Shown here in pieces: positions 50,046 through 59,489 of a DNA stretch of 64,000 bases. Positions within the stretch are counted from its first letter, which is position 1, and the number at the start of each line of letters is the position of its first letter. The position numbers and the translations under genes are program-made. The stretch comes from Thermodesulfomicrobium sp. WS (GTDB lineage Bacteria > Desulfobacterota > Desulfovibrionia > Desulfovibrionales > Desulfomicrobiaceae). Below the pieces are notes generated by a model that saw nothing but the letters and a program-made list of their open reading frames with translations, was not told the origin of the DNA and made no database searches. Location of the stretch: NCBI RefSeq assembly GCF_027925145.1, contig NZ_AP027130.1, positions 1,550,001-1,614,000 on the forward strand. Reading direction: 5' to 3'.

Positions 50046-50888
50046 ATGTCTGTCATCGACCGTCTGCACCTTCTTGGACAAATGAACGCCCTGCCAACGC
50101 CCCGCCACACCTACCGGTCGCGCGTCCAGTTCGAGGAACATATGGATGCCCAACGGCATGGGCTCGATGCGGGGCAAAGCGCGCTCCTCAACCAAGCAGT
50201 GCACACGATTCAGGAGCTGACGGCCGCATCGTCCCAGCCTTCAGCCCTTGGCGAGGTGAGCGCCCGATTCGAGTCCGCAGACGCCGGCGGCGCTGCCATC
50301 GGTTACGACCCCGTGGGCGGCACCTCCTATGGCGCGTACCAGATCGCCTCTCGGCCCGGCACCATGGACCGCTTCCTCCAATACCTCGACCAGGTGGCGC
50401 CCTCCTGGGCGGCGCGTCTGCGGGCTGCAGGTCCGGCCAACACCGGGTCCACCACCGGCGGTATGCCCACGGTATGGAAGGCCATCGCTGCCGAGGCCCC
50501 GCAACGCTTCCTCCAGGTGCAACGCCAATTCATCGAGCAAACCCACTTTGAGCCCGCCCGCCAGGCCATCCTGGAGCGTACCGGCATCGATGTGGCCCAA
50601 GGCCCGCGAGCTGTGGCCGAGGCGCTGTGGAGCACCGCGGTGCAGCACGGCCCGGCCGGGGCAAGCCGCATCTTCACCACCGCCCTTGAAGCAATCCAGG
50701 CGAAGGGCAACCCCCGAGGCCTGCAGCAACCGGAATTTGCGCGAAAGCTGCTCCAGAAGGTCTATGCCCTGCGAGGCACGGACTTCGGCTCGTCACCCGC
50801 CTCCGTGCAGAGCGCGGTGCAGAGCCGCTTGCAGCAGGAAGGCAAATGGGTGCTCGCCATGCTCCAAGGCACACCTACGACGGCGTAG
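50046..50888 (+). CDS. Putative muramidase-like protein (VgrG3-type domain)
   Basis: The 280-residue protein has no signal peptide. After about 70 variable residues it shows SARFESADAGGAAIGYDPVGGTSYGAYQIASRPGTMDRFL, similar in pattern to the lysozyme-like domain found at the end of VgrG-3 effectors and in some phage-tail or flagellar hydrolases; the glutamate in RFES would be catalytic. Substrate is presumably peptidoglycan. It stands alone between cheW (divergent) and a kinase gene (convergent, 14-base overlap). No type VI secretion or phage gene is adjacent, so export route and role are unknown. Confidence 0.7.
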   Translation: MSVIDRLHLLGQMNALPTPRHTYRSRVQFEEHMDAQRHGLDAGQSALLNQAVHTIQELTAASSQPSALGEVSARFESADAGGAAIGYDPVGGTSYGAYQIASRPGTMDRFLQYLDQVAPSWAARLRAAGPANTGSTTGGMPTVWKAIAAEAPQRFLQVQRQFIEQTHFEPARQAILERTGIDVAQGPRAVAEALWSTAVQHGPAGASRIFTTALEAIQAKGNPRGLQQPEFARKLLQKVYALRGTDFGSSPASVQSAVQSRLQQEGKWVLAMLQGTPTTA

Positions 50889-51888
50889 ACGGCGACTCAC
50901 CGGCGCGGAAATCTTTGAGCAGTGCGGCATATTCTTGCTGCTCAAGACGGGGGCCAAATCGCGTCACCACCCGCGAAGCGGCAAGGCTGGCCAGCCGTCC
51001 TGCCTCCGGAAACGACATCCCATGGGTGATGCCATACAAAAAGGCGCCAGCGAACATGTCTCCAGCCCCATTGGTATCCTTGGGCGTGACCGGAAACGGG
51101 TCCACCTCGTGGAGCTGATAGCCATCGAAAAGCAACGCCCCTTCCGCCCCCAAAGTGACGGCAAAGGCTCCTGCCACCTGCCGCAGGCTATCCACAGCCT
51201 TGGCCAGGGTACGGCATCCGGCCCATGCCAACGCCTCCGTCCGGTTGCAAAAAAGCAGATCCACCCCTTCCCCGAGGATTTCTTCCAGACCAAGACGAAA
51301 ATACTCCACCATGGCGGGATCGGAAAAGCTCAGTGCCGTGCGCACCCCATGACGCCGGGCCATGGCCATGGCTGCCACGGCCGCGGATCGACTCGTGGGC
51401 GAAGACACCAAATACCCTTCCACGTACAGAAACCGGGAGCGGGCCACGGCCTCTTCATCCACATGGGCTGCGCCCAACTGTGAAGAAATGCCCAGATAGG
51501 TGTTCATGGTGCGCTCCGCATCCGGGGTCACGAGCACCACACACGATCCGGTGGTCCCAGCAGGGCGCGGCCCCTGCAGGGTGGTGGCAACCCCCATGCG
51601 GGCCAAGTCCTCCAAGAAAAAATCCCCCATCTCGTCGGCAGCCACCAGGCATGCATAGCAGGCTCGGCCCCCCAAAGCCGCCACGGCCGCCATGGTATTG
51701 GCGGCGGAGCCTCCACAGGCCCGAGTCCCATGCTGACTGCGCAGCGCCTGGAGAACAGCGAACTGGCGATCTGCATCCACCAAGGTCATGAGCCCCTTGG
51801 CAATGCCATGGGTCTCCAAAAAGACGTCATCGACCGCAAATTCCATGTCCACCAAGGCATTGCCCATGCCAAACACATCGAATTCCAT
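50875..51888 (-). CDS. PfkB-family carbohydrate/nucleoside kinase
   Basis: The 337-residue kinase has the N-terminal glycine-rich pair in CGGSAANTMAAVAALGG and the PfkB signature DTNGAGDMFAGAFLYG with the catalytic aspartate. Overall it resembles bacterial adenosine-kinase-like sugar kinases, so adenosine or a ribose-containing substrate is likely. The ATG at 51888 has a GGAG site; another ATG lies six codons upstream. It starts 11 bases after the AI-2E family gene, so the pair is probably co-transcribed. The 3' end overlaps the muramidase-like gene tail to tail. Confidence 0.87.
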   Translation of the reverse strand: MEFDVFGMGNALVDMEFAVDDVFLETHGIAKGLMTLVDADRQFAVLQALRSQHGTRACGGSAANTMAAVAALGGRACYACLVAADEMGDFFLEDLARMGVATTLQGPRPAGTTGSCVVLVTPDAERTMNTYLGISSQLGAAHVDEEAVARSRFLYVEGYLVSSPTSRSAAVAAMAMARRHGVRTALSFSDPAMVEYFRLGLEEILGEGVDLLFCNRTEALAWAGCRTLAKAVDSLRQVAGAFAVTLGAEGALLFDGYQLHEVDPFPVTPKDTNGAGDMFAGAFLYGITHGMSFPEAGRLASLAASRVVTRFGPRLEQQEYAALLKDFRAGESPSTPS

Positions 51889-51899
51889 GTGCACTCCAC

Positions 51900-52970
51900 T
51901 CAACATACTGCTCCGTCCGTTTCCACGTCGCGGGCCCACCAGGCATTGAGCACCGCCTGCACCACCGTGGCCAAGGGGATGGCAAAAAACACCCCCCAAA
52001 ATCCCCACAGGCCGCCGAACACCAAAATGGAAGCAATCACCGCGATGGGATGGATATTCACCACCTCCGATAACAGCAGGGGCACAAGGACATTGCCATC
52101 GAGGATCTGAATGACCAAATACGCCCCGAGCGCCACCATGAATTGGCTCTCGAACCCCCATTGCATATAGGCAACCACGGCAACGGGAATGGTCACGACC
52201 GTTGCACCGACATAGGGGATGATCACCGAAAGCCCCACCAACAGGCTGAGCAGCATGGCGTAGTTCAATCCGCACACCAGAAAAGTAATATAGGTCACCA
52301 CCCACACGATGAGAATCTCAAGTATCTTGCCGCGCACATAGTCACTGACCTGCCGCTGAATATCCGCCCACACTTTGCTGGCAAGACGATGATCTTCCGG
52401 CAAAAAGCGGCGGAACCAATCGATGAGTAATGCTTTGTCCTTGAGAAAAAAGAACACCATGATGGGCAAAAGCACCAAATAAATGGTGAAGGTGATGACC
52501 GAACGCATACTGGAGAGACCATAGGCCACCAATTGGTGCCCATAACTGGCGATCTGGATGCGGAAGCTGTCCAAAAGCTCCGTCAAATACGCTTCGGAAA
52601 GGAGATGCGGATACCGATCCGGCAAATGCACGAGCACAGCCTGGGCACTGGCGACCATATCCGGCAACCGCCCCAGAAAATCCGTCACCTGACGGATGAG
52701 GAGCGGGGCAAGGCCAAGGACCAAAAACACCAAGAGCACCACAAAGAGCAGACACACCAGGCTGACCGCAACGAGGCGAGGCATGCCCATGCGCACCAAC
52801 GGCCGCACCAAGCCCTCCAGGAGAAAGGCGATCACCAAGGCGGCGATCACTGGGGCCAAAAAGTCGCCAATCCACAACACCAAGGCGGACAGCACCGCGA
52901 GTACTGCCACCAGAGTAAAAAATTGGGGATTGGCAACCAAACGATCCAAGAGATTCCGCAACCAGTGCAC
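51900..52970 (-). CDS. AI-2E family (PerM/TqsA-like) membrane protein
   Basis: The 356-residue protein has about eight transmembrane helices and the family C-terminal region LNYAMLLSLLVGLSVIIPYVGATVVTIPVAVVAYMQWG plus ILDGNVLVPLLLSEVVNIHPIAV. Family members include TqsA, proposed to export autoinducer-2, and sodium-proton antiporters; the substrate here is not known. The start is GTG with AAGGAG five bases upstream. It follows glnN but a hairpin lies between. Confidence 0.88.
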   Translation of the reverse strand: MHWLRNLLDRLVANPQFFTLVAVLAVLSALVLWIGDFLAPVIAALVIAFLLEGLVRPLVRMGMPRLVAVSLVCLLFVVLLVFLVLGLAPLLIRQVTDFLGRLPDMVASAQAVLVHLPDRYPHLLSEAYLTELLDSFRIQIASYGHQLVAYGLSSMRSVITFTIYLVLLPIMVFFFLKDKALLIDWFRRFLPEDHRLASKVWADIQRQVSDYVRGKILEILIVWVVTYITFLVCGLNYAMLLSLLVGLSVIIPYVGATVVTIPVAVVAYMQWGFESQFMVALGAYLVIQILDGNVLVPLLLSEVVNIHPIAVIASILVFGGLWGFWGVFFAIPLATVVQAVLNAWWARDVETDGAVC

Positions 52971-53027
52971 ATCGGCTCCTTGCCGGAAAGTGGACGTGGC
53001 CTAGCCTGGCCTGGTCGCGCCCGTCAA

Positions 53028-53057
53028 CACGAAGGCCGCCCGCAGGCGGCCTTCGTG
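53028..53057 (-). terminator. Hairpin downstream of glnN
   Basis: A perfect 13-bp stem (CACGAAGGCCGCC/GGCGGCCTTCGTG, loop CGCA) lies 31 bases after the glnN stop. It has no T-run, so it may act as a weak terminator or mRNA end protector. Confidence 0.6.
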
Positions 53058-53087
53058 CGCAGACGAGATGTCCAGCGACGGATAGGT

Positions 53088-55271
53088 TTAGCGGATAAAG
53101 AGCATTTCCTGGTAGCTGGGCAGGGCCCATTGGTCATCGGCCACCATGGTCTCCAGGGCATCCGCCCATTGGCGCACCTCTGCCATGGCCGGCAAAATGA
53201 CATCACAAGCATAGCGGGCATGGGCATGGGGTGAAGCCCCTTTGTCCGCAGCCAGCACGGCATCGAGGTGTTCGATGGCGTCCTGGAGCTTGCGCAGGTT
53301 TTCGGTGATCGCGTCGAGCATCTTGGTGCGGTAATCTTTCCCGATGGCGCGCAAATTGGCGCACACTGCCGCCAGCTCCCCCTGATAGCGGATGGCTGAA
53401 GGCAGAATGATGGTTCTCGCCATGCGCAAGGTAAGGGCCGCTTCGGTCTCGATGGTCTTGCAGTACTGCTCGGTATAGATTTCCTCGCGGCTTTTGAGCT
53501 CTGCCTCGGTGAAGACTCCGTACTTGGTGAAGAGTTCCACCACCTCCGGGCTGGTGAGCACGGGCAATGCGTCCGGAGTGGTCTTGAGGTTGGGCAACCC
53601 GCGGCGCTCCGCCTCCTTATGCCATTCTTCGGAGTATCCATCGCCGTTGAAGATGACTGCCTCGTGCTCGGTGATGATGGCACGCAAAAGGTCTTGTACC
53701 GCGGCATTGAGCTTGGAGGGATCCCCAGCGGTGGCTTTTTCCAGCTCCGTGGCGATATAATCCAGCGACTCGGCCATCATGGTATTGAGGGCCACCTGCG
53801 GCCCGGCGATGGACATGGACGAACCCACGGCGCGGAACTCGAAGCGGTTCCCGGTAAAGGCAAAGGGGCTGGTGCGGTTGCGGTCTCCCGGGTCCCGAGG
53901 CAGCGGCGGCAGGGTATCCACGCCCACATTCATGAAGCATTTTTGTTTGCACCCTTTGACCTGACCGGTCTTGATCTGCTCGAACACGTCGGTCAGTTGC
54001 TCGCCCAAGTACACCGACATGATGGCCGGCGGGGCCTCATTGGCGCCGAGACGGTGGTCGTTGGAGGCCGAGGCCACGGTGGCGCGCAGCAACGCGCCAT
54101 ATTTGTGCACCGCCCGGATGGCCGCCGCGCAGAACACCAAAAACTGGGCGTTCTCGTGGGGGGTGTCGCCGGGATCGAAAAGACTGCCGAGCTCGGCGTT
54201 GCCAATGGAGTAATTGAGGTGCTTGCCCGAGCCGTTGATGCCGGCGAAAGGCTTTTCGTGGAGCAGGCACATCATGCCGTAGCGCTTGGCCACGGTGCGC
54301 AGCACGGTCATGACGAGCTGGTTGTGATCCGTGGCCAAATTGCCCTGCTCATAGAGCGGCGCAATTTCGAACTGGCTGGGCGCCACCTCATTATGCCGCG
54401 TCTTTACGGGCACGCCTAATTTGTAGAGCTCCCGTTCCACTTCCATCATGAAAGAGAGCACCCGGCGGGGAATAACGCCAAAGTACTGGTCTTCGAACTC
54501 CTGGCCTTTGGCAGGCTTGGCGCCGAAAAGGGTGCGTCCGGCGATGAGCAGGTCCGGCCGGGCAAAGACAAAGTTGCGGTCGATGAGGAAATACTCCTGC
54601 TCCGGGCCAGCAAAACAGGTGACGGGAAGCGTCGTCTCGGTGCCAAAGAGTTTGAGCACCCGCTTGGCCTGTTTGTTCAACACCTGCAGGGAGCGCAGCA
54701 ACGGCGTCTTTTTGTCCAGGGCTTCGCCGTTCCAGGAGACGAATGCCGTGGGGATGCACAAAAAGGTTCCATTAGGATTTTCCAGGATATACGCCGGACT
54801 GGTGACGTCCCACGCCGTGTATCCACGCGCCTCGAAGGTCGTGCGCAGTCCGCCGGAAGGAAAACTCGAGGCATCCGGCTCCCCCTGGATGAGCATCTTG
54901 CCGGAAAACTCGGCAATGGCCCCACCTTTGCCATCAGGCACCAAAAAAGAATCGTGTTTTTCCGCCGTAAGGCCGGTCAAGGGAAAAAACACATGGGTAA
55001 AATGCGTGGCCCCTTTCTCGATGGCCCAATCTTTCATGGCCGCGGCCACAATGTCCGCAATGGTCGGGTCCAGCTTTTCTCCCAGCTCGATGGTCTTCTT
55101 GAGCGACTTATAGACGTCTTTGGGCAGACGTTCCCGCATGACTTGGTCGCTGAATACGTTGCATCCGTAGATTTCCGTCGGTTTTTCCTCGTGGAAGTGC
55201 ATCCCAGAAGAAGTCGGTGTATACTCTAAAATCGCCCGAATGGCATCCCGCCGGGTAGAAAATCCGCTCAT
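53088..55271 (-). CDS. glnN: Glutamine synthetase type III
   Basis: The 727-residue enzyme forms glutamine from glutamate and ammonia and belongs to the large GSIII class. Recognisable are [19 protein letters not shown], the ATP/metal motif [48 protein letters not shown] and the C-terminal GSIII extension (about 600-727). The ATG at 55271 has a GGAGGAG ribosome site; the frame continues upstream for 20 codons without conservation. A 408-base region with an orphan terminator lies upstream, so the leader may be regulated. No GSI gene is in the window. Confidence 0.96.
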   Translation of the reverse strand: MSGFSTRRDAIRAILEYTPTSSGMHFHEEKPTEIYGCNVFSDQVMRERLPKDVYKSLKKTIELGEKLDPTIADIVAAAMKDWAIEKGATHFTHVFFPLTGLTAEKHDSFLVPDGKGGAIAEFSGKMLIQGEPDASSFPSGGLRTTFEARGYTAWDVTSPAYILENPNGTFLCIPTAFVSWNGEALDKKTPLLRSLQVLNKQAKRVLKLFGTETTLPVTCFAGPEQEYFLIDRNFVFARPDLLIAGRTLFGAKPAKGQEFEDQYFGVIPRRVLSFMMEVERELYKLGVPVKTRHNEVAPSQFEIAPLYEQGNLATDHNQLVMTVLRTVAKRYGMMCLLHEKPFAGINGSGKHLNYSIGNAELGSLFDPGDTPHENAQFLVFCAAAIRAVHKYGALLRATVASASNDHRLGANEAPPAIMSVYLGEQLTDVFEQIKTGQVKGCKQKCFMNVGVDTLPPLPRDPGDRNRTSPFAFTGNRFEFRAVGSSMSIAGPQVALNTMMAESLDYIATELEKATAGDPSKLNAAVQDLLRAIITEHEAVIFNGDGYSEEWHKEAERRGLPNLKTTPDALPVLTSPEVVELFTKYGVFTEAELKSREEIYTEQYCKTIETEAALTLRMARTIILPSAIRYQGELAAVCANLRAIGKDYRTKMLDAITENLRKLQDAIEHLDAVLAADKGASPHAHARYACDVILPAMAEVRQWADALETMVADDQWALPSYQEMLFIR

Positions 55272-55679
55272 ATACTCCTCCAAAAAATGATAGGTTCGCG
55301 CCATGCGCTTGCCGTATGAACTAACCCCCAAGGATTAGCAAGCTCGGGACCAAAAATACAAACTGGCTATTTTACTTGATAAAAAATAGCGGTCTGCCGA
55401 CATCCCTTCTCCAATACTGCCATTTTGCCAAGCTTGTGCCCTATTTTTTTTCATTTTTGTCTATAACGAATCCCATGGGCCACCTCCATCGACCACAGCC
55501 GGATCTTTACTGCTCGAATCCTCGCAACCTCAAGGTGCCCCACAAGGAATCTCCTGAAAAAAGACAAAATGCCCTCTTCTGCACGGCCAGAGGGCACCAC
55601 AGATTTTCTAGACAAAACCCGTCATTTCCCTCTACCGTAATTCCAAGAAGATCACCCACCCCTTCCCAAGGAGTCCCGT
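55272..55679. other. Long intergenic region between glnN and the EAL-HDOD gene
   Basis: This 408-base divergent spacer is A/T-rich near glnN. It holds an intrinsic terminator reading toward glnN (55566-55596) and a dyad GCTATTTT-N9-AAAATAGC near 55370 whose arms match those of the hsdM-fic dyads in inverted order. A 132-codon plus-strand frame through it has no ribosome site or coding character. I found no sigma-54 promoter of good quality. Confidence 0.5.
55566..55596 (-). terminator. Orphan intrinsic terminator upstream of glnN
   Basis: An 8-bp perfect stem (TGCCCTCT/AGAGGGCA, 11-base loop) is followed on the minus strand by TTTTGTCTTTTTT. It lies about 295 bases upstream of the glnN start, with no minus-strand protein gene before it. 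It may end a small RNA or act as a leader attenuator. Confidence 0.65.
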
Positions 55680-56882
55680 ATGTCCAGCAACGCGAGTCTG
55701 TACCTCCTTACCCGACTTCCCATTTTTCAGGCGAACAAGACTGTCTGGGGATACGAAATTCAAGCCGCCAGTGACAGCAGCAACGATGCCGTGGGCACTA
55801 CGATCATCGCCGGCGATTCGGTAGGACTCCAAAGTATCGTGGCCCGCAGCAAAAAGATCCTGATTGCCTACACCTATGGGCAAATCGTCAACGAACTGCC
55901 CCACGCCATCCCTGCGGCCAATTCCGCCATTCAAGTGGCCACCGAGTACCAGGTCGATACGACCATCACGCAAGTTCTCGCTCGCTTCCACAGCGAAGGC
56001 CATACCCTGGCCCTCGAATGGCACCCCGCCACCACCCCAGCCTCGCCACTCCTGGAGAAATCGCACGTCATCACCATTGCCTCGCCCACTGCATTCGAAG
56101 ATCCCGCCCTCCAGGCAACCGCCCAAAAGACCCATGCCCTGATTTTATGCAAAAATGTAAATACAGAAGAAGAGTTCCGCCGTCTGGCGCAGCAAGGATG
56201 TGGCCTCTTTCAAGGCCGCGCCTTCACCCAGCCTGAGATCATCCCGGGGAAAAAGATCTCCGCCCATCAGAGCTCGCGTCTGCGCCTTCTTGAGGTCATC
56301 GAGCAAGAAGACCCTGATTTGAACAAACTTGCACAAACAGTCCAAACCGACGTCACCTTGAGTTATAAGCTGCTTGCCTATCTCAACTCCCCAGCCTTCG
56401 GTTTTGCTCGCAAGATCGAATCCATCCGCCAAGCCATCACCCTTTTGGGGTGGCGCCAGATGCGCAACTGGTTACGGGCCATGCTTCTGGCGGACATGGC
56501 GCAAAGCGAGCAGCAAACCGAGCTTGCCCATTTCGCGCTGCGGCGCGGCAAGTTTTTGGAAGAATTAGTGAAAACCTATGATTATTGGGATTTCAAGCCC
56601 GAAGAGATGTTCCTTCTCGGGATGTTCTCCCTTTTGGACGCCATGCTCGGGGTCCCCATGGCCACGGTGCTCGAATCGCTCCCGATCAGTGATGCCCAGA
56701 AAAAGGCCCTGCTCGGTGATCCCAATTGTGCCCACCGGCCGCTGCTGGATCTCATGCTCGCCTGTGAAGACGGGACCGAGGAGCCTCTCGCTCAAGCCCT
56801 GGGGCTCGACATCCCCACGGTCAAGCGTTTGCATAGCGAGGCAACGGCCTGGGCTACCGCCATCCTCGACGCTTCCCTCTAA
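55680..56882 (+). CDS. EAL-HDOD signalling protein with degenerate EAL domain
   Basis: The 400-residue protein has a YuxH-like layout: an N-terminal EAL-related domain (1-190, beginning YLLTRLPIFQANKTVWGYEIQ) and a C-terminal HDOD domain (about 200-400, QTDVTLSYKLLAYLNSPAFGFARKIESIRQAITLLGWRQMRNWL). The EAL tripeptide is replaced (GYEIQ) and metal-binding acidic residues are not evident, so c-di-GMP hydrolysis is unlikely; it may bind ligand and act as an adaptor. HDOD domains commonly serve in chemotaxis and stress signalling. The start has an AAGGAG site. Confidence 0.85.
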   Translation: MSSNASLYLLTRLPIFQANKTVWGYEIQAASDSSNDAVGTTIIAGDSVGLQSIVARSKKILIAYTYGQIVNELPHAIPAANSAIQVATEYQVDTTITQVLARFHSEGHTLALEWHPATTPASPLLEKSHVITIASPTAFEDPALQATAQKTHALILCKNVNTEEEFRRLAQQGCGLFQGRAFTQPEIIPGKKISAHQSSRLRLLEVIEQEDPDLNKLAQTVQTDVTLSYKLLAYLNSPAFGFARKIESIRQAITLLGWRQMRNWLRAMLLADMAQSEQQTELAHFALRRGKFLEELVKTYDYWDFKPEEMFLLGMFSLLDAMLGVPMATVLESLPISDAQKKALLGDPNCAHRPLLDLMLACEDGTEEPLAQALGLDIPTVKRLHSEATAWATAILDASL

Positions 56883-56889
56883 CACCACT

Positions 56890-56912
56890 ACGGGGGCGCT
56901 GCGCGCCCCCGT
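56890..56912. terminator. Bidirectional hairpin between EAL-HDOD and glgP genes
   Basis: The stem ACGGGGGCGC/GCGCCCCCGT (3-base loop) lies 8 bases after the EAL-HDOD stop and 30 bases beyond the glgP stop. It has no T-run on either strand but is placed to separate two convergent genes. Confidence 0.55.
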
Positions 56913-56941
56913 GATCGGTATCGCATGGCCCGCGCTGCGCG

Positions 56942-59392
56942 CTAGCGGATCGGATCGACATTCCAAATGCGCGAGGCATATTCCATGATGGCCCGATCCG
57001 AGGAAAAGAAGCCCATGCGTGCGGTGTTGAGTATGGACATACGTGCCCAGCGACTGGTGTCGCGATACGCTGTCGACACTGCCTCCTGAGCCTGGATATA
57101 GCTTCGATAGTCGGCGAGGACCATGTAATAATCGCCATTATGCAACAAAGCATCGATGATTGGCCGGAAAAGATCTTTATTTTCTGGACTAAAATGACCA
57201 CACGCAATCATATCCAGAGCTTTGTGGAGCTCTACGTCATTCTCATAGATTGCCCAAGGATTGTATCCTTGAGCTCTCATTTGGACGACTTCTTCCTCAG
57301 TGAGTCCAAAGAGGAAGAAGTTTTCATGCCCGACGAGGTCCCGTATTTCGATGTTAGCGCCGTCGAGCGTTCCAATGGTGAGCGCTCCATTGAGCGCAAA
57401 CTTCATATTTCCGGTTCCTGAGGCCTCCATGCCTGCCGTGGATATCTGCTCGGACAAGTCCGCCGCAGGAATGACGATTTCTGCCTGAGAAACACAGTAA
57501 TTTGGGAGAAAGACCACCTTGAGGCTATTGCCAACGGCAGTATCCGCGTTGATGACTTGCGCCACAGAATTGATGAGTTTGATGATGAGTTTCGCCATGA
57601 AATATCCAGGGGCAGCCTTGCCGCCGAAAAAGACAATACGCGGCGTATGGACCTCTTCATCCTGGACTTTGATACGATTGTAGAGCGTAATGACATGAAG
57701 TACATTGAGCAACTGACGCTTGTATTCATGGATGCGCTTGACCTGGACATCAAACAATGATGCTGGATTTATCCCCATTCCCAGCTTACGCAAGACATAT
57801 CGGGCAAGGCGCTTCTTGTTCTGCCGCTTTACCGTCAACCAACGCTGTTGGAAGTCTGGATCATCCGCATACGCGGCAAGTCCTTCCAAGAGACTCAAGT
57901 CTCGTACCCAATCTGGTCCGATGACGGAGGTAATCAAGCGAGAAAGTTCTGGGTTGCATCCGTCAAGCCAACGACGCGGGGTAATGCCATTGGTGACATT
58001 GGTAAACTTCTCAGGGAAGAACTCGTGAAAATTGCGGAATAAGCGCTTCTTGAGAATATCCGAATGGAGCTTGGCGACTCCATTGACGGTATGGCTCCCC
58101 ACGATGGCCAAATGGGCCATACGCACCGTCTGGGGGCCATCCTCGCCGATCAGAGACATAGCGCGCACAATGTCGTCACGCCCCGGTTTCCAGCGGCGCA
58201 CCTCCTCCAAGAAAAAGTGATTGATGGCAAAGATGATTTGCATGTGCCGGGGAAGCACACGCCATAACAGCTCTACAGGCCACACTTCCAAGGCTTCAGG
58301 AAGCACGGTGTGATTCGTATAGGCAAAGGTCTTCTGGCACAATTTCCATGCCTCATGCCAGGCCACCATTTCCTCGTCCACAAGGATGCGCATCAGCTCG
58401 GCGATGGCAATGGCCGGATGGGTATCGTTGAGCTGGACTGCCACTTGATTGGGAAAGTTTTCAAAGGATGCATAGTTATTTTTTCGGTATCGTCTGAGAA
58501 TATCTTTAAATGTCGCTGCAACAAAAAAATATTGCTGTTTCAGACGAAGTTCCTTGCCACTGGGACTATGATCATTGGGATAGAGGACTTTCGATATATT
58601 TTCACTTTTGACCTTGCTTTCAACAGCGCCGATATAATCGCCTTCGTTGAACTCGCTCAAATCAAATTCCCGGCTGGACACCGCTTTCCATAAACGCATG
58701 TTTGTTACATAATCATTCCGATATCCAGGAATCAAAATATCGCACGCCATGGCCATGACGGTGTCCGTATCAACCCACCGAAACCGTTCAGCACCAGAAG
58801 AATCATAATATACTTCGGATCTGCCATAAAAATGGATTTTATACATGAAGTTTCCACGTCGGAAAACCCACGGCGAATCCTGTCGCAACCAGTTGTCAGC
58901 GCTTTCCTGTTGATATCCATTGACAATACTCTGATAGAATATGCCATAGTCATACAAGATACCATAGCCATATCCTGGAATGCAACATGTTGCCATAGAA
59001 TCCATGTAGCACGAGGCCAGGCGTCCGAGACCACCATTGCCCAAGCCCGGGTTCCATTCCTCTTCCACCAGCTCATCCAAGTCCATGCCAAAGGATTGAA
59101 CGGCCTCCCGACAAACATCCTCGATTCCCAGGGCCTGGATGTAATTCATCAAAAAGCGGCCTGGGAGAAATTCCAAGGAGAGATAATACACGCGCTTGGA
59201 AATGGTATCGTAAAAGGAACGCTGCGTTTCCAACCACTTCGTCACCAGTCGATCGCGGACGCTGTAGCACAAGCCCAAAAAGTATCTCCCCTTTCGCGGG
59301 GGATACGGGTCTCCGCCGAGCGTGTGGGCCACATGGCGCTGAATGTCTTCCTTGAGCGCCTGTACCTGCAAAGCAAACTGGGTGTCTCCCAT
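56942..59392 (-). CDS. glgP: Glycogen phosphorylase
   Basis: The 816-residue enzyme releases glucose 1-phosphate from glycogen using pyridoxal phosphate. The N-terminal domain includes YYLSLEFLPGRFLMNYIQALG and EEEWNPGLGNGGLGRLASCYMDSMA; the PLP-binding lysine is in EASGTGNMKFALNGALTIGTLDGANIEI; DTHPAIAIAELMR and VKRIHEYKRQLLNVLH are also present. Length is normal. The ATG at 59392 has a GGAG site; the frame continues upstream without conservation. The middle of the gene (about 57130-58980) is visibly A/T-richer than its ends and neighbours, a possible recombination mosaic. No other glycogen gene is adjacent. Confidence 0.96.
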   Translation of the reverse strand: MGDTQFALQVQALKEDIQRHVAHTLGGDPYPPRKGRYFLGLCYSVRDRLVTKWLETQRSFYDTISKRVYYLSLEFLPGRFLMNYIQALGIEDVCREAVQSFGMDLDELVEEEWNPGLGNGGLGRLASCYMDSMATCCIPGYGYGILYDYGIFYQSIVNGYQQESADNWLRQDSPWVFRRGNFMYKIHFYGRSEVYYDSSGAERFRWVDTDTVMAMACDILIPGYRNDYVTNMRLWKAVSSREFDLSEFNEGDYIGAVESKVKSENISKVLYPNDHSPSGKELRLKQQYFFVAATFKDILRRYRKNNYASFENFPNQVAVQLNDTHPAIAIAELMRILVDEEMVAWHEAWKLCQKTFAYTNHTVLPEALEVWPVELLWRVLPRHMQIIFAINHFFLEEVRRWKPGRDDIVRAMSLIGEDGPQTVRMAHLAIVGSHTVNGVAKLHSDILKKRLFRNFHEFFPEKFTNVTNGITPRRWLDGCNPELSRLITSVIGPDWVRDLSLLEGLAAYADDPDFQQRWLTVKRQNKKRLARYVLRKLGMGINPASLFDVQVKRIHEYKRQLLNVLHVITLYNRIKVQDEEVHTPRIVFFGGKAAPGYFMAKLIIKLINSVAQVINADTAVGNSLKVVFLPNYCVSQAEIVIPAADLSEQISTAGMEASGTGNMKFALNGALTIGTLDGANIEIRDLVGHENFFLFGLTEEEVVQMRAQGYNPWAIYENDVELHKALDMIACGHFSPENKDLFRPIIDALLHNGDYYMVLADYRSYIQAQEAVSTAYRDTSRWARMSILNTARMGFFSSDRAIMEYASRIWNVDPIR

Positions 59393-59489
59393 GGCGCCAC
59401 TCCCCTTGCTTGTGGTTCTGCAAATCTTATGGGAAGAAAAATAGGCCATTTTTCCCAATGCTGTCTAGTCTTTTACCCGGAGGGAAACG

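Noticed and set aside
55376-55774. 132-codon plus-strand frame in the glnN spacer
   Set aside because: No ribosome site, odd composition, overlaps the start of the EAL-HDOD gene in another frame.
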